Assembly (NCBI RefSeq): GCF_001598275.1
Contig: NZ_BCYQ01000008.1
Location: 1-64,000 of the forward strand
Direction: 5' to 3'
Source: Moraxella oblonga NBRC 102422
GTDB lineage: Bacteria; Pseudomonadota; Gammaproteobacteria; Pseudomonadales; Moraxellaceae
Length of the DNA: 64,000 nt
In this document: in pieces, positions 50,798 through 59,402 of the stretch
Layout: each line of letters opens with the position of its first letter
Numbering within the stretch: position 1 is the first letter of the stretch
The notes under the pieces: model-generated
What the model saw: the letters and a program-made list of their open reading frames with translations, nothing else
The model's database searches: none
What the model was told of the DNA's origin: nothing
Translations under genes and position numbers: made by a program

Positions 50798-52417
50798 ATG
50801 TCAATGCTACAAAAGCTGTTTTCTAAAATTTTTAATGCCAAGCCACATAAGGAGAAGCTGATGAGAGAAACAATCAATAAAACAATGAACGAAACCTTTA
50901 TCAAACCTCGTACTTATAAAATGTCTTATTATCTACAAAATGATTGGTATTTTCACAATGCGGTATTCTTTTTCTTGAATAAAGAAATGGACGAAAAAGA
51001 GTATTTACCAAAATTACCCCCTGTGTTAAAAACCCTTTGCCTATTTCCACGAGTAGCAGGGCAAATTAGCAATGGTGGATTTAGCCAATTGTATTTTAAT
51101 GGCTATGATGATGCAGTTAAAGGGTGCTTAGAAGGGTTATATGAAGTGGGGGCAAATAAAATGGCAGATATTTTACGCTTTACTTATGCCCAATATGTGA
51201 TTAGTGATAATCGCCGTGAAGAGCTTGATTTTTCTAATTTTGCAGATTTTGATGAAATCAACCGTGTCATGCACCAAACTTATTCTAACTTTGACCAAAA
51301 AATGAGCCAAACTTATCAAGATTGGGGCATGGATTTAGAAGAAATGCAAAGATATGTCTGGCATCATGACAAAGCAGTTATGGCTCAAATTGTCGCTTAT
51401 ATTAAAGCCAATCCCAATCTTTATTTGGTTGATGAATATGGCAAGCCTTTTGATGAAAATTTTACAGGCGTTTATGAATATTATGATGACAAACAAGGCT
51501 ATGTTTTAACCATGCAAAATGGTAAACCACACGGCACATTTAAAATGTTTGATTATACCACAGAGGGTTATTCTACCACCATTGATGACGTCGGTGAATT
51601 TGAACAGGGATTTTTGACAAAAAGGCAGTATAAATTGGTTTGGAATAAAGATGAAAACAAACCTTATACCCAATATTTTTATGAATATCATCGACAAGGC
51701 GATGATGTGATTACCACAGAGATAGAGTGTTTTAAAAATTCACAACAACCCAAAGAATTAAGTCATTATCTTAATGGTGATATTTGTGCGTGGGTTGGTG
51801 AGAGAAAGCATTGGCATGAAAATGGTCAGCTCAAAGAAGTTAGGATATATGAAAGACATAATAATAGTAGCAAAACACTCAACGTAAAAACTTATTATGA
51901 GAATGGGCAATTGGAGAGAGAATGGCGTGAAGATGATACTTGGGTGAGTTTTTATGATAATGGACAAAAAAAGCGTGAGCTTTTTGGTGTTGATGATGAA
52001 AAACACGACATTGCCAGATGGTGGCACGCAGATGGTTCATTGGCGGGTGAGACGGTATTGGACGAAAATGGAAAATTTGTCAAATATCATTGTTTTTATC
52101 CAAATGGTGTTAAAAGTATAGAATTTACTTTTGTCAAAGAAGGCTATAATGAGGATATTATTCCGCAGAATGCGTGGGACGAACAAGGCAATCAAATCAT
52201 TAAAAACGGTACAGGGGTGATTGACCATTTGCCAATTACTGACTGTAAATGGGTGCATTTTTATGATAAAACAGTAGCATATCAAGACGGCTTAATGCAC
52301 GGTAGATGTGTGCAGGGTCGTTTTGATGGTGGAAAAGAAGTGGTAGAATATGAGCATGGCAAGAAAATAAAAACACAGATTTTTGATAAAGAGGGCAATC
52401 TGACAGACAGTTGGTGA
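50798..52417 (+). CDS. DUF4375 (DMP19-like) and YwqK-type repeat fusion protein
   Basis: A 539-residue soluble protein of two parts. Residues about 40-210 resemble DUF4375, the fold of Neisseria DNA-mimic DMP19: RVAGQISNGGFSQLYFNGYDDAVKGCLEGL. Residues about 220-535 hold repeated 'yy.NGql..e' strands (HWHENGQLKEV, YYENGQLEREW, FYDNGQKKREL, WWHADGSLAGE), the MORN/YwqK type. YwqK-like proteins are annotated as antitoxins or immunity factors, DMP19 as a DNA mimic, so a toxin-neutralising role is a hypothesis. No toxin gene is adjacent. The gene is more AT-rich than cysM. Confidence 0.7.
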   Translation: MSMLQKLFSKIFNAKPHKEKLMRETINKTMNETFIKPRTYKMSYYLQNDWYFHNAVFFFLNKEMDEKEYLPKLPPVLKTLCLFPRVAGQISNGGFSQLYFNGYDDAVKGCLEGLYEVGANKMADILRFTYAQYVISDNRREELDFSNFADFDEINRVMHQTYSNFDQKMSQTYQDWGMDLEEMQRYVWHHDKAVMAQIVAYIKANPNLYLVDEYGKPFDENFTGVYEYYDDKQGYVLTMQNGKPHGTFKMFDYTTEGYSTTIDDVGEFEQGFLTKRQYKLVWNKDENKPYTQYFYEYHRQGDDVITTEIECFKNSQQPKELSHYLNGDICAWVGERKHWHENGQLKEVRIYERHNNSSKTLNVKTYYENGQLEREWREDDTWVSFYDNGQKKRELFGVDDEKHDIARWWHADGSLAGETVLDENGKFVKYHCFYPNGVKSIEFTFVKEGYNEDIIPQNAWDEQGNQIIKNGTGVIDHLPITDCKWVHFYDKTVAYQDGLMHGRCVQGRFDGGKEVVEYEHGKKIKTQIFDKEGNLTDSW

Positions 52418-52490
52418 TGTTTGTTGGACTTTCCACAAAACTTTGAATTTATAGTCAATTAAACCCAAAATGCACCACATTAGGTTTTTT

Positions 52491-52554
52491 CGTTCGTGGT
52501 GAGCTTGTTGAACCATAACGAAAACTCACCCACAGGCAAGCTGGGGGCGAACGG
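52491..52554. repeat. REP-like imperfect palindromic element
   Basis: CGTTCG-N5-AGCTTG (52491-52507) is repeated in inverted form as CAAGCT-N5-CGAACG (52537-52553). The shape and the GTTCGTGGTGAGCTTG core match a widely scattered bacterial REP-type sequence. It sits in the gap between two convergent genes. Confidence 0.6.
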
Positions 52555-52636
52555 TTTTGCTGTATAGTTTTGATATGAATTAAGTATAAAATTAGTATTG
52601 TGGGAAGTCTATTATTTTTTAATTCATCACGCTTAT

Positions 52637-53566
52637 TTATTCTAATCTGAATAATTTGGGTTCTGCATCTTGTTCATCGTGTTTGAACATGGTTTTATAT
52701 TGCCAAGGCGTTTTGCCAAATTCGTCTTGATTTTCTAATTTGAAGATGTTGTTTTTGACTTTGAAGGACTCCAATTGTATTAAATACTCTCTGTGTGGTT
52801 TGTTGGTTAAGTCCAATGACTGGGCAATTGAGTCGTCAAATGCCACTTGGTTATATTTTGTGATATCTATATAATAATATACTGTATATCGTCCAGAACA
52901 GATGCCAATAAGCTGTGGGTGGCTAAATAAATGTTTTGTGATGTTACGATCATTGCCACACCCAGTCATCACCCAGATTGTGCTTAGGCTCTGTGCCAAT
53001 GCACGCCTCATGGCAAAGCAATTGACGTCTATTAAATATGGCCAATCAAAAGACAGTGTTGAATATACTCCAGTTTGTATGGCAATGTCGTCAATCTGAA
53101 TAGATAGTGGATAGAACCGTGTTTTTGGTGCGGACCAAAAGCCTAAACTTTCGGTATCATCTGGGCAAATGATTTGTTGTTTCTCATCAACACAATAACG
53201 TAACGCATAAGCATAATCAGCATGGTGTGTCTGCATATCTGTTACCAATGTCTTTACATGGTCGTCATCATACCAATTATCATCGTCCAAATAAAAAATA
53301 ATCTCTTCTTCTACCAAATAAGGTGCAATGGCATTGATGGTGGAATTCATCAATTCGTTTGCACCACCTCCTGTATTCATGGGTAGATAAACGACTTCAA
53401 CATCAGGGTAGGCTTTGACCATGTTTTTGACGGTTTTGTGATATTGTTTTCCGTCCACAAAAATATAGTGTTTACAAGGATAGCTTTGGTTTTGAACGCT
53501 TTTTATGGTGCGTAGCAGGCTTTTACGTCCTACGGTTGAGGTGATGATGGCAACGGTTGGGTTCAT
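52637..53566 (-). CDS. Family 2 glycosyltransferase
   Basis: A 309-residue GT-A transferase without membrane helices. N-terminal VAIITSTVGRKSLLRTIKSVQNQSY is the nucleotide-sugar fold; the metal-binding motif is FYLDDDNWYDDDH. It probably adds a sugar to LPS, glycan or protein; donor and acceptor are unknown. Start at ATG 53566 with AAGGAA upstream. It stands alone, with no sugar-synthesis genes around it. Confidence 0.85.
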   Translation of the reverse strand: MNPTVAIITSTVGRKSLLRTIKSVQNQSYPCKHYIFVDGKQYHKTVKNMVKAYPDVEVVYLPMNTGGGANELMNSTINAIAPYLVEEEIIFYLDDDNWYDDDHVKTLVTDMQTHHADYAYALRYCVDEKQQIICPDDTESLGFWSAPKTRFYPLSIQIDDIAIQTGVYSTLSFDWPYLIDVNCFAMRRALAQSLSTIWVMTGCGNDRNITKHLFSHPQLIGICSGRYTVYYYIDITKYNQVAFDDSIAQSLDLTNKPHREYLIQLESFKVKNNIFKLENQDEFGKTPWQYKTMFKHDEQDAEPKLFRLE

Positions 53567-53754
53567 TTTAGTATTCCTTAAAAGCAAGCTATTTTTATTG
53601 AAAAATGTATTCTATAAAGTGAAAAAATGCTATGGCTTTTGTTCATGGTGGAAAAGTTGCACTAACAAAAACCAACCCAAAGACTGGCGTAGGGTGGATG
53701 GTTTTTGTGATGAGATTTTAGTTTATTGATGGTGGTGTGATTATAGTGTCAAGG

Positions 53755-55158
53755 CTATTCTTTTCCTTTATGTTCAAATAACATTTTTTCAAATTCAGGC
53801 AGGGCAGTTTTCATGAGACTGCCAACCACCATTTGGGGTTCAGATGGCTCAAAACCTTTTAGGGCTTCACGCTCACTCACTCGGCGGACAGTTTGTGCAA
53901 AAGCACGCTCAAAACTGGTGTTATCTCGCAAAGCTTCGGCAAAAAAAGCCCGCCCAAAATAAGTCAAATCAGCATCTGCCGTACAGCCAAAAGAGGCTCT
54001 ATCAGCACGTGAGGCGGTGATGATGGCGGTGGTGGGCGAAGATAATTCTTTGATGAATGTTCCAGAATAACACGCCGAAATCACAATCACACGCCAACGT
54101 ATGCCTGAAGCATCTAGGGTTTGGCGTAGCCATTTGGGGTCAATGTCGTCCAAATCTAGGGGGGTGTTATCCATAACCAAATCCCCCAAAATATTGCCAT
54201 ATTGATCCACAGCTCCATGTGTGCTGATGGTCAAAAATAACACATCTTCGTCAGCATTCATCTGTTTGGCGACATATTTTAGGGTGGTGTCTAGACTGCT
54301 TTTGCTCGCTATGGGGTCAGTTTGCCATGTGGTGGGATTGTTGATGAGGGCGACTGATTTGCCTTTCGTGCCAAAACGCACGTCAAAGAGTTTTTTGGCT
54401 TCTTCTATTTCAGTTTTAAAGACATTTAAATCACCATAACCTGCCACACCCACAAAATACCAATCACTGACTCCTGTGGTGTTTTTTTGGATATTGGTTA
54501 ATGTGTCATGCAAAATCATCGGTTGGGCATAAAAGGCGGTTTCGCTGATGGTGATGGGGGTTTCTGGAATTTTAAAAATAGGCTGATTTAGGACGTTTTT
54601 TTGCCACATGACCAAAAGAGCAATCGCCCCAAATAGGGTGAGTGTTTGTTCCCACCATGCCCAGTGCAACTGTTTGGCAAAAATCCACAAAAGTGAAGTG
54701 GTTTGCCACACAAACAATGCCATAAACAAGATGGATAGCCAGTAGTGTGTTTGGTTGGGTAGCCATTGTTTGAGATATAAAAACTGTACACCACTTTGAA
54801 GTAATGCCAACAAAACGTCCGCCACCAACCACAAAATCGCAGGGACAAATGTAAGAGCGTGGTTTTGGGTGCGTCTGGCAAGTACAATGCCAGCAAGGAG
54901 CATGATGGTGGGCCAGATTAGGTAGCTGATGAGTCCTTGTTCGTTAAACTCACTACCAAAATCAGACGCAAGCCACGCAAAAAGAATGTTTGCTCCCAAT
55001 GCAAGGATTGCAAACAGCAAAAATTGCGTCATCGTTGGCTTGACCCAATGAAAAGCTCGCACCGAACCAATAAGCATCCATAAACTTGCACTGATGTTGG
55101 CAGCGAAGTTTAGAGAAAATCTGGGCAGAGTTTGTAATTTTAATGATGATAATGACAA
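53755..55158 (-). CDS. Membrane-anchored C13 (legumain/caspase-like) peptidase
   Basis: A 467-residue protein. The first about 195 residues contain five or six hydrophobic helices; residues about 220-460 are a Peptidase_C13 domain, clan CD, the caspase fold. Catalytic dyad: His314 in TISTHGAVDQ and Cys363 in VISACYSGTF. C13 enzymes cut after Asn or Asp; bacterial membrane-linked members have no settled role. It is divergent from no gene and has no partner in an operon: GT2 downstream, DUF2726 upstream, both on the same strand. Confidence 0.83.
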   Translation of the reverse strand: MSLSSLKLQTLPRFSLNFAANISASLWMLIGSVRAFHWVKPTMTQFLLFAILALGANILFAWLASDFGSEFNEQGLISYLIWPTIMLLAGIVLARRTQNHALTFVPAILWLVADVLLALLQSGVQFLYLKQWLPNQTHYWLSILFMALFVWQTTSLLWIFAKQLHWAWWEQTLTLFGAIALLVMWQKNVLNQPIFKIPETPITISETAFYAQPMILHDTLTNIQKNTTGVSDWYFVGVAGYGDLNVFKTEIEEAKKLFDVRFGTKGKSVALINNPTTWQTDPIASKSSLDTTLKYVAKQMNADEDVLFLTISTHGAVDQYGNILGDLVMDNTPLDLDDIDPKWLRQTLDASGIRWRVIVISACYSGTFIKELSSPTTAIITASRADRASFGCTADADLTYFGRAFFAEALRDNTSFERAFAQTVRRVSEREALKGFEPSEPQMVVGSLMKTALPEFEKMLFEHKGKE

Positions 55159-55236
55159 TGTACGCTCTTTACCAAAATCAAGGTTGTTTTAAAAATGAGC
55201 TATTTTCTCAAACTTGGGGCATTATAGCAACTTTTT

Positions 55237-55752
55237 TTATAAATCTTGTAACACCATAAGCACATCATGGCGTATCATTTGTATGCTTGGCATACGTTCG
55301 GCATGAAATCTCACCACGGCAATACCTGCACTGGCAAGGGCTTTGTCTTTTTTGTCATCTTGTTTTTGGCGAGTTTTGCTCTCATGTGTCCAGTCGTCCA
55401 ATTCTATGGCAAGTAGTACAGTTTGGCAGTCTTTGGCAACCACGACATAATCCACGCTTTGACGACAAATGCGGTTAAACCAAAATGCCCTGTCATTGCC
55501 CGCATCCTCGCTTGGCTCGATGATACGAGAGAGTTGAACTTGGCTAAAAATTAGGTATTCGGGCAAAGCTTCTACCAATTTTTTAAAAAAAATCACTTCG
55601 CTATCAGTCATGATTGGCATGACGGTAAAGGGCCAAATAGCAAGCTCATCACCTTTGACAGGCGGTGGAGTGGAATCAACGGCTTCTTGACGTGTTTTTG
55701 TTAAAATCACCCCAACCACGATAATCACCACAACACCAACAAACCACCACAT
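55237..55752 (-). CDS. DUF2726 family membrane-anchored protein
   Basis: A 171-residue protein with one N-terminal helix (MWWFVGVVVIIVVGVIL) and a cytoplasmic DUF2726 domain: VMPIMTDSEVIFFKKLVEALP, WFNRICRQSVDYVVV, VLLAIELDDWTHESKTRQKQDDKKDKALASAGI. That last block (ELD..H...Q...D..K......G) resembles PD-(D/E)XK nucleases such as Vsr, so a nuclease activity is possible. Start at ATG 55752 behind GGGGGA. Confidence 0.78.
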   Translation of the reverse strand: MWWFVGVVVIIVVGVILTKTRQEAVDSTPPPVKGDELAIWPFTVMPIMTDSEVIFFKKLVEALPEYLIFSQVQLSRIIEPSEDAGNDRAFWFNRICRQSVDYVVVAKDCQTVLLAIELDDWTHESKTRQKQDDKKDKALASAGIAVVRFHAERMPSIQMIRHDVLMVLQDL

Positions 55753-55886
55753 AAAATCCCCCAAAATCAACTATTCTAATCAATTTGTGGTGTGATGGCA
55801 AGTTGAAAAGCAAAGAAAGGGCAGATAAATTTCACCATGATTTTTTGGCGGTTGTGTGATAAAATAACAAAAATTTTGGGGGTGTT

Positions 55887-56072
55887 ATGAATATTATTTA
55901 TCTATTGATTCCGCTTAGTCTTATGCTATTTGTGGTGGCGATTTGGGCGGTGGTGTATGCGGTGCGGTCAAATCAGTTTGAGGATTTAGATAACGCACCA
56001 GACCAGATTATCCTTGATGACCGCCAAGCTCGCCGTGATGTCCAAGCCAAGATAAATGAGGATAAACGATGA
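55887..56072 (+). CDS. ccoS: cbb3-type cytochrome oxidase assembly protein CcoS
   Basis: A 61-residue protein with one membrane helix (LLIPLSLMLFVVAIWAVVYAV) and the CcoS motif QFEDLDNAPDQIILDD. It is needed for cofactor insertion into cbb3 oxidase. GGGGG lies before the ATG. It overlaps the next gene by four bases (ATGA), so the two are coupled. ccoNOPGHI are not in the window. Confidence 0.87.
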   Translation: MNIIYLLIPLSLMLFVVAIWAVVYAVRSNQFEDLDNAPDQIILDDRQARRDVQAKINEDKR

Positions 56073-56887
56073 GTGTGTTGGTTGTGCCTGCCCTGCTCAT
56101 GGGGCTACTTGGCTCACCGCATTGTATGGGTATGTGTGGTGGTATTGTTACAGCGTTTGGCATTTCTATCCAAAACCTAAACCCCAAAAAACGCATGGCA
56201 CTTATCATGACCTATCAAGTGGGTCGACTCATGAGTTATATGGGGCTTGGTCTTGTTGCGACATTGTTTGGTGAGCATATTTTGGCAGGATTTTTGACAG
56301 GTAATGCACTACCTAGAATCGTGCTTGGACTTGCGGTGGTGTTTGCGTCTTTGCTCATGCTGGGTGTGCCATTTCTAAATCGCCTTGAAAAAATGGGTTT
56401 GGGTATGTGGAATGCCCTTGCGCCCCTTCGCAAAAAGGTATTGCCAATGGATAGTCTACCAAAAGCACTAACAGCAGGACTTTTGTGGGGGCTTTTGCCT
56501 TGTGGGCTTGTGTATGGGGCATTAGTCATGGCGGTGAGTTTATCAGCTACGACACACATGAGTGGGGCAGGCGTGTTGTTTATGTTGATGTTTGGTTTTG
56601 GCACACTGCCTGCACTTGTGCTGACGGGTGGGGCATTGTCGTGGCTACAAAGCCATATCAAGGCATTTAACGTGCGTAAAATCAGTGGTGCGATGATGTT
56701 TGTTTCTGGGTTGTTTATCATGCTCTCACCAACCGCCATGCACCATTTGCACGGTCATCATCACGACCACGCCAGTCATGCTCATGGTACTCATCAAATG
56801 ATAGAACATAACGAACATCATAATCATACCGACCACACCAATCATAATCACAGTCAGCATCAACACGACAACCATGTACATCACTAA
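56069..56887 (+). CDS. SafE/TauE-like membrane protein with His-rich tail (CcoS partner)
   Basis: A 272-residue inner-membrane protein with six to seven helices. Two half-repeats carry the family's Cys motifs, SPHCMGMCGG and LLPCGLVYG, which can bind metal. The C-terminal 49 residues (224-272) contain 22 His. Such proteins occur next to ccoS/ccoI and are thought to help copper delivery to cbb3 oxidase; the name 'sulfite exporter TauE/SafE' is only a family label. Translationally coupled to ccoS. Confidence 0.82.
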   Translation: MSVLVVPALLMGLLGSPHCMGMCGGIVTAFGISIQNLNPKKRMALIMTYQVGRLMSYMGLGLVATLFGEHILAGFLTGNALPRIVLGLAVVFASLLMLGVPFLNRLEKMGLGMWNALAPLRKKVLPMDSLPKALTAGLLWGLLPCGLVYGALVMAVSLSATTHMSGAGVLFMLMFGFGTLPALVLTGGALSWLQSHIKAFNVRKISGAMMFVSGLFIMLSPTAMHHLHGHHHDHASHAHGTHQMIEHNEHHNHTDHTNHNHSQHQHDNHVHH

Positions 56888-56890
56888 ACT

Positions 56891-56923
56891 AAAAAAACCG
56901 TTATCCAAGATAACGGTTTTTTT
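56891..56923. terminator. Bidirectional terminator, SafE-like / exonuclease genes
   Basis: AAAAAAACCGTTATC and GATAACGGTTTTTTT form a 15-bp stem between convergent genes. Confidence 0.9.
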
Positions 56924-56932
56924 AATATACAC

Positions 56933-57712
56933 TCACCCTGCACACCCTTCTAAAAATGCCTGATGACGCAATGAACCATCGTGATTGTGTAGGGTGTGTA
57001 GATAGTCTTTTGTGCCGTTTGTGGCGATTTCTAGGTTGTCTAAATCCAGCTTGCCTGTCAAATGTAAATATCTAAGATACACAAACCATGTGTTTAGCAC
57101 GTCAGATTCACAGTAGGTGGTCAGCTTATCCCATTGACCTGCTTGCACCATAGGCACAACTTGTGAGCCATCAATATCGCCTTTGCCTGCAAATCCACAC
57201 AGACTGGCTATGGTGTCAAGTTTTTGTTTGGCACCATATGAACCAAAGCTAAATTTATCCATAAGGTCAATGTGTTTTTCACTATAACGATATAGGTAGT
57301 CATTTTTTTGAAAACCAGCATTCATCAAAGCACTTGCATCTATTTTGTGGTGTGCCATGCGATAGAGTAGGACGGGCAAGTCAAAATTCGCCCCATTCCA
57401 TGAGATGAGTGTGGCTTTTTTGGTGCAAGCTCGCAAAAAGGTGGCTAAAATCTCCGATTCACTTTTGTCTTGTAATGACAATGAACGTAGGTTGAATGTG
57501 TTATTTTCCACCCATAAAAAAGACAGGCAAGCGACTTGATGTAGTGGCAATCTCATAAAATCATTGCCTGCTTCGGCTTGTCGTAATGCAATCAAAGCGG
57601 TAAGTGCATCGTCATCACTTAAACCGTCCAAATCGTACAAACGTCTACCAGTTTGTAGGTCTGGTATGGTCTCGATGTCAAATACTAATAAAGGGGTGGA
57701 GGTCATCATCAA
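56933..57712 (-). CDS. PolB-like 3'-5' exonuclease (DNA_pol_B_exo2 type)
   Basis: A 259-residue DnaQ-fold nuclease. Exo I: LLVFDIETIPD; Exo II: LISWNGANFDLPVL; Exo III region: LTTYCESDVLNTWFVYLR, giving the acidic metal ligands. It is the stand-alone 'predicted 3'-5' exonuclease related to PolB' family, presumably in DNA repair. Start at the first of three Met codons is uncertain by a few residues. Confidence 0.85.
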   Translation of the reverse strand: MMMTSTPLLVFDIETIPDLQTGRRLYDLDGLSDDDALTALIALRQAEAGNDFMRLPLHQVACLSFLWVENNTFNLRSLSLQDKSESEILATFLRACTKKATLISWNGANFDLPVLLYRMAHHKIDASALMNAGFQKNDYLYRYSEKHIDLMDKFSFGSYGAKQKLDTIASLCGFAGKGDIDGSQVVPMVQAGQWDKLTTYCESDVLNTWFVYLRYLHLTGKLDLDNLEIATNGTKDYLHTLHNHDGSLRHQAFLEGCAG

Positions 57713-57950
57713 ATCCTAATGGGCAAGGGTTGGAATGTTAGTATAACAACAGTATAACAATAAGGCAAATTGTTATTTTGGCGATGTTTTGAAGGGGGAG
57801 GGGTTGTGATGTTGGTGTGGTTGGCATATTTGTTTGCTTTTTGTATCTTTTTATGATATGGGAGATATTTTTATATCATTTTGGTTACTTTTAAGGTAGA
57901 ATAATAAATGGGTTTGATTTGTCCATTTTTCTTCATTAGTAGGTAGCCCT

Positions 57951-59303
57951 ATGAAAACAAAATCCTTATTTTTCGCCTTATCAGTTCTTTCTACAGCATT
58001 GGTGGCTTGTGGCGGTGGTGGTGCAGTGGCACCAAATACAAGTCCTGTCATCATTGGTGGCAATAATGCCAGTAAAAATACTAATGCAAATACTGGTACA
58101 AATACCAACACCAATGCGAATGCTAACAAGAATACTGGTACAAGTACCAATAAAAATACCAACACAAACCCAAATACAAGCACCAATAATACCAACACTG
58201 GTACAAATACCAATGCCAACAAAAATAATGGCACTACAACAACCCCAACCAAACCAATTACTACGCCAATTACCACACCGTCTGCTGGCAAGACTCTTCC
58301 AAGTGCATTTATCGCAGGTGGCAAAGCAACCCAAGCAACTTCTCCTGCCAATCGGTTTGCTACAGAGATTCAAAATGTCATCAAAGAAACCAACAAACTG
58401 CGTGCTGAAAAAGGCTTGGCACCGCTTGTTTATGACGAAAGATTATCTGCTCACGCACAGCTTCGTGCAATTGAGTCGGTTCAAAAGTTTTCTCATACAC
58501 GCCCCAACAATGAAGATTGGTATGTAGGTATTGTTGGTCGTGGCACTTCCAATGAAAACTTGGCAGGTGGCGGTAAAACAGCCGCAGAGGCAGTAAAACA
58601 ATGGAGAGAGAGTCCAAGTCATTATGCAGCCATTATGACTGACACACATACCAAAATTGGTGTGGGTGTGGTTTATGTGCCAAACAGTGAATATGGTTAT
58701 TATTGGGTGCAAATCTTTGGTGATGAGAATGTCAGTTCCCAATACCAATTTAACGACATTACTGCCAACGTGGGTGTCGGTGAGTACAACAGCAAACCTT
58801 TAACCACGCTAGTCATCAATAACACCGCCATTCCGTTAAATAGCAACTCAAATGGCGATTGGAAGAATTTTTCGGCCAGCAATTATAGCGGTGTGGTCAA
58901 TGGTTATGATAACAGCCGTTTTGGTACAGTAAAAGTGGGTAGTCAAAATCCACGCCTTTTCTATCAAGGCAACCAGACCACTAACGAGTCCGTGCCAACA
59001 TCGGGTAAAGCCATCTATAACGGCAAGGCGGTCGTTGTCAATGGTGCTCAGGTGGATACCAGTGCCACTGCCAAGTTTAACGTAGACTTTGCCAAGAAGA
59101 ACTTAACAGGGGCGGTTACTCGCACTGGTAAATCTGACATCAATATCAATGCCAACATCACAGGCAGTGCATTTAGCAGTGCGACAGGAGCAACTGTTAA
59201 AACACAAGGGGCATTTTTTGGCAACCAAGCCCAAGAGCTGGCAGGCGTGTTTGAGGATGCTAAAACCAATACCACAGGTGCGTTTGGTGCCAAAAAACAA
59301 TAA
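57951..59303 (+). CDS. Surface lipoprotein: CAP/SCP domain fused to a TbpB-like barrel
   Basis: A 450-residue lipoprotein with lipobox LVAC-GGGG (Cys20). Residues about 38-100 are an Asn/Thr-rich low-complexity linker. Residues about 125-265 form a CAP (PR-1/SCP) domain: IQNVIKETNKLRAEKGLAPLVYDERLSAHAQLRA, SHTRPNNEDW, NENLAGGG and a late YWVQIFG. The C-terminal part ends GAFFGNQAQELAGVFED and TTGAFG, the signature strand of the TbpB/HpuA/fHbp eight-stranded barrels of Slam-dependent surface lipoproteins. It is therefore likely displayed on the cell surface. Ligand unknown. CAP domains bind lipids or host molecules. No Slam gene is adjacent. Confidence 0.82.
   Translation: MKTKSLFFALSVLSTALVACGGGGAVAPNTSPVIIGGNNASKNTNANTGTNTNTNANANKNTGTSTNKNTNTNPNTSTNNTNTGTNTNANKNNGTTTTPTKPITTPITTPSAGKTLPSAFIAGGKATQATSPANRFATEIQNVIKETNKLRAEKGLAPLVYDERLSAHAQLRAIESVQKFSHTRPNNEDWYVGIVGRGTSNENLAGGGKTAAEAVKQWRESPSHYAAIMTDTHTKIGVGVVYVPNSEYGYYWVQIFGDENVSSQYQFNDITANVGVGEYNSKPLTTLVINNTAIPLNSNSNGDWKNFSASNYSGVVNGYDNSRFGTVKVGSQNPRLFYQGNQTTNESVPTSGKAIYNGKAVVVNGAQVDTSATAKFNVDFAKKNLTGAVTRTGKSDININANITGSAFSSATGATVKTQGAFFGNQAQELAGVFEDAKTNTTGAFGAKKQ
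58089..58213 (+). repeat. Three 20-bp in-frame repeats in the lipoprotein linker
   Basis: The unit AAYACTGGTACAARTACCAA occurs at 58089-58108, 58131-58150 and 58194-58213. Spacings of 42 and 63 bases are multiples of 21, so recombination between copies would shorten or lengthen the Asn/Thr linker without a frameshift. Confidence 0.75.
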
Positions 59304-59314
59304 ATTTTGTTTTA

Positions 59315-59345
59315 AAAACACCGTCTTAGGGCGGTGTTTTTTTTT
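59315..59345 (+). terminator. Terminator of the CAP lipoprotein gene
   Basis: AACACCG and CGGTGTT form a hairpin followed by nine T, 12 bp after the stop. Confidence 0.88.
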
Positions 59346-59402
59346 GTGGATTATTTGGAGGTTTTATAATAAAATCGTGGTATTTATCAGACTGGAAAAA
59401 AT

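Noticed and set aside
53588-53754. Remnant gene between the glycosyltransferase and the C13 peptidase
   Set aside because: Short frames here give no recognisable protein and have no start signal.
57851-58351. 166-codon open frame on the minus strand opposite the CAP lipoprotein
   Set aside because: It is the antisense of the Asn/Thr-rich linker, giving a meaningless Val/Leu/Phe-rich product; the + strand gene has a lipobox, domains and a terminator.
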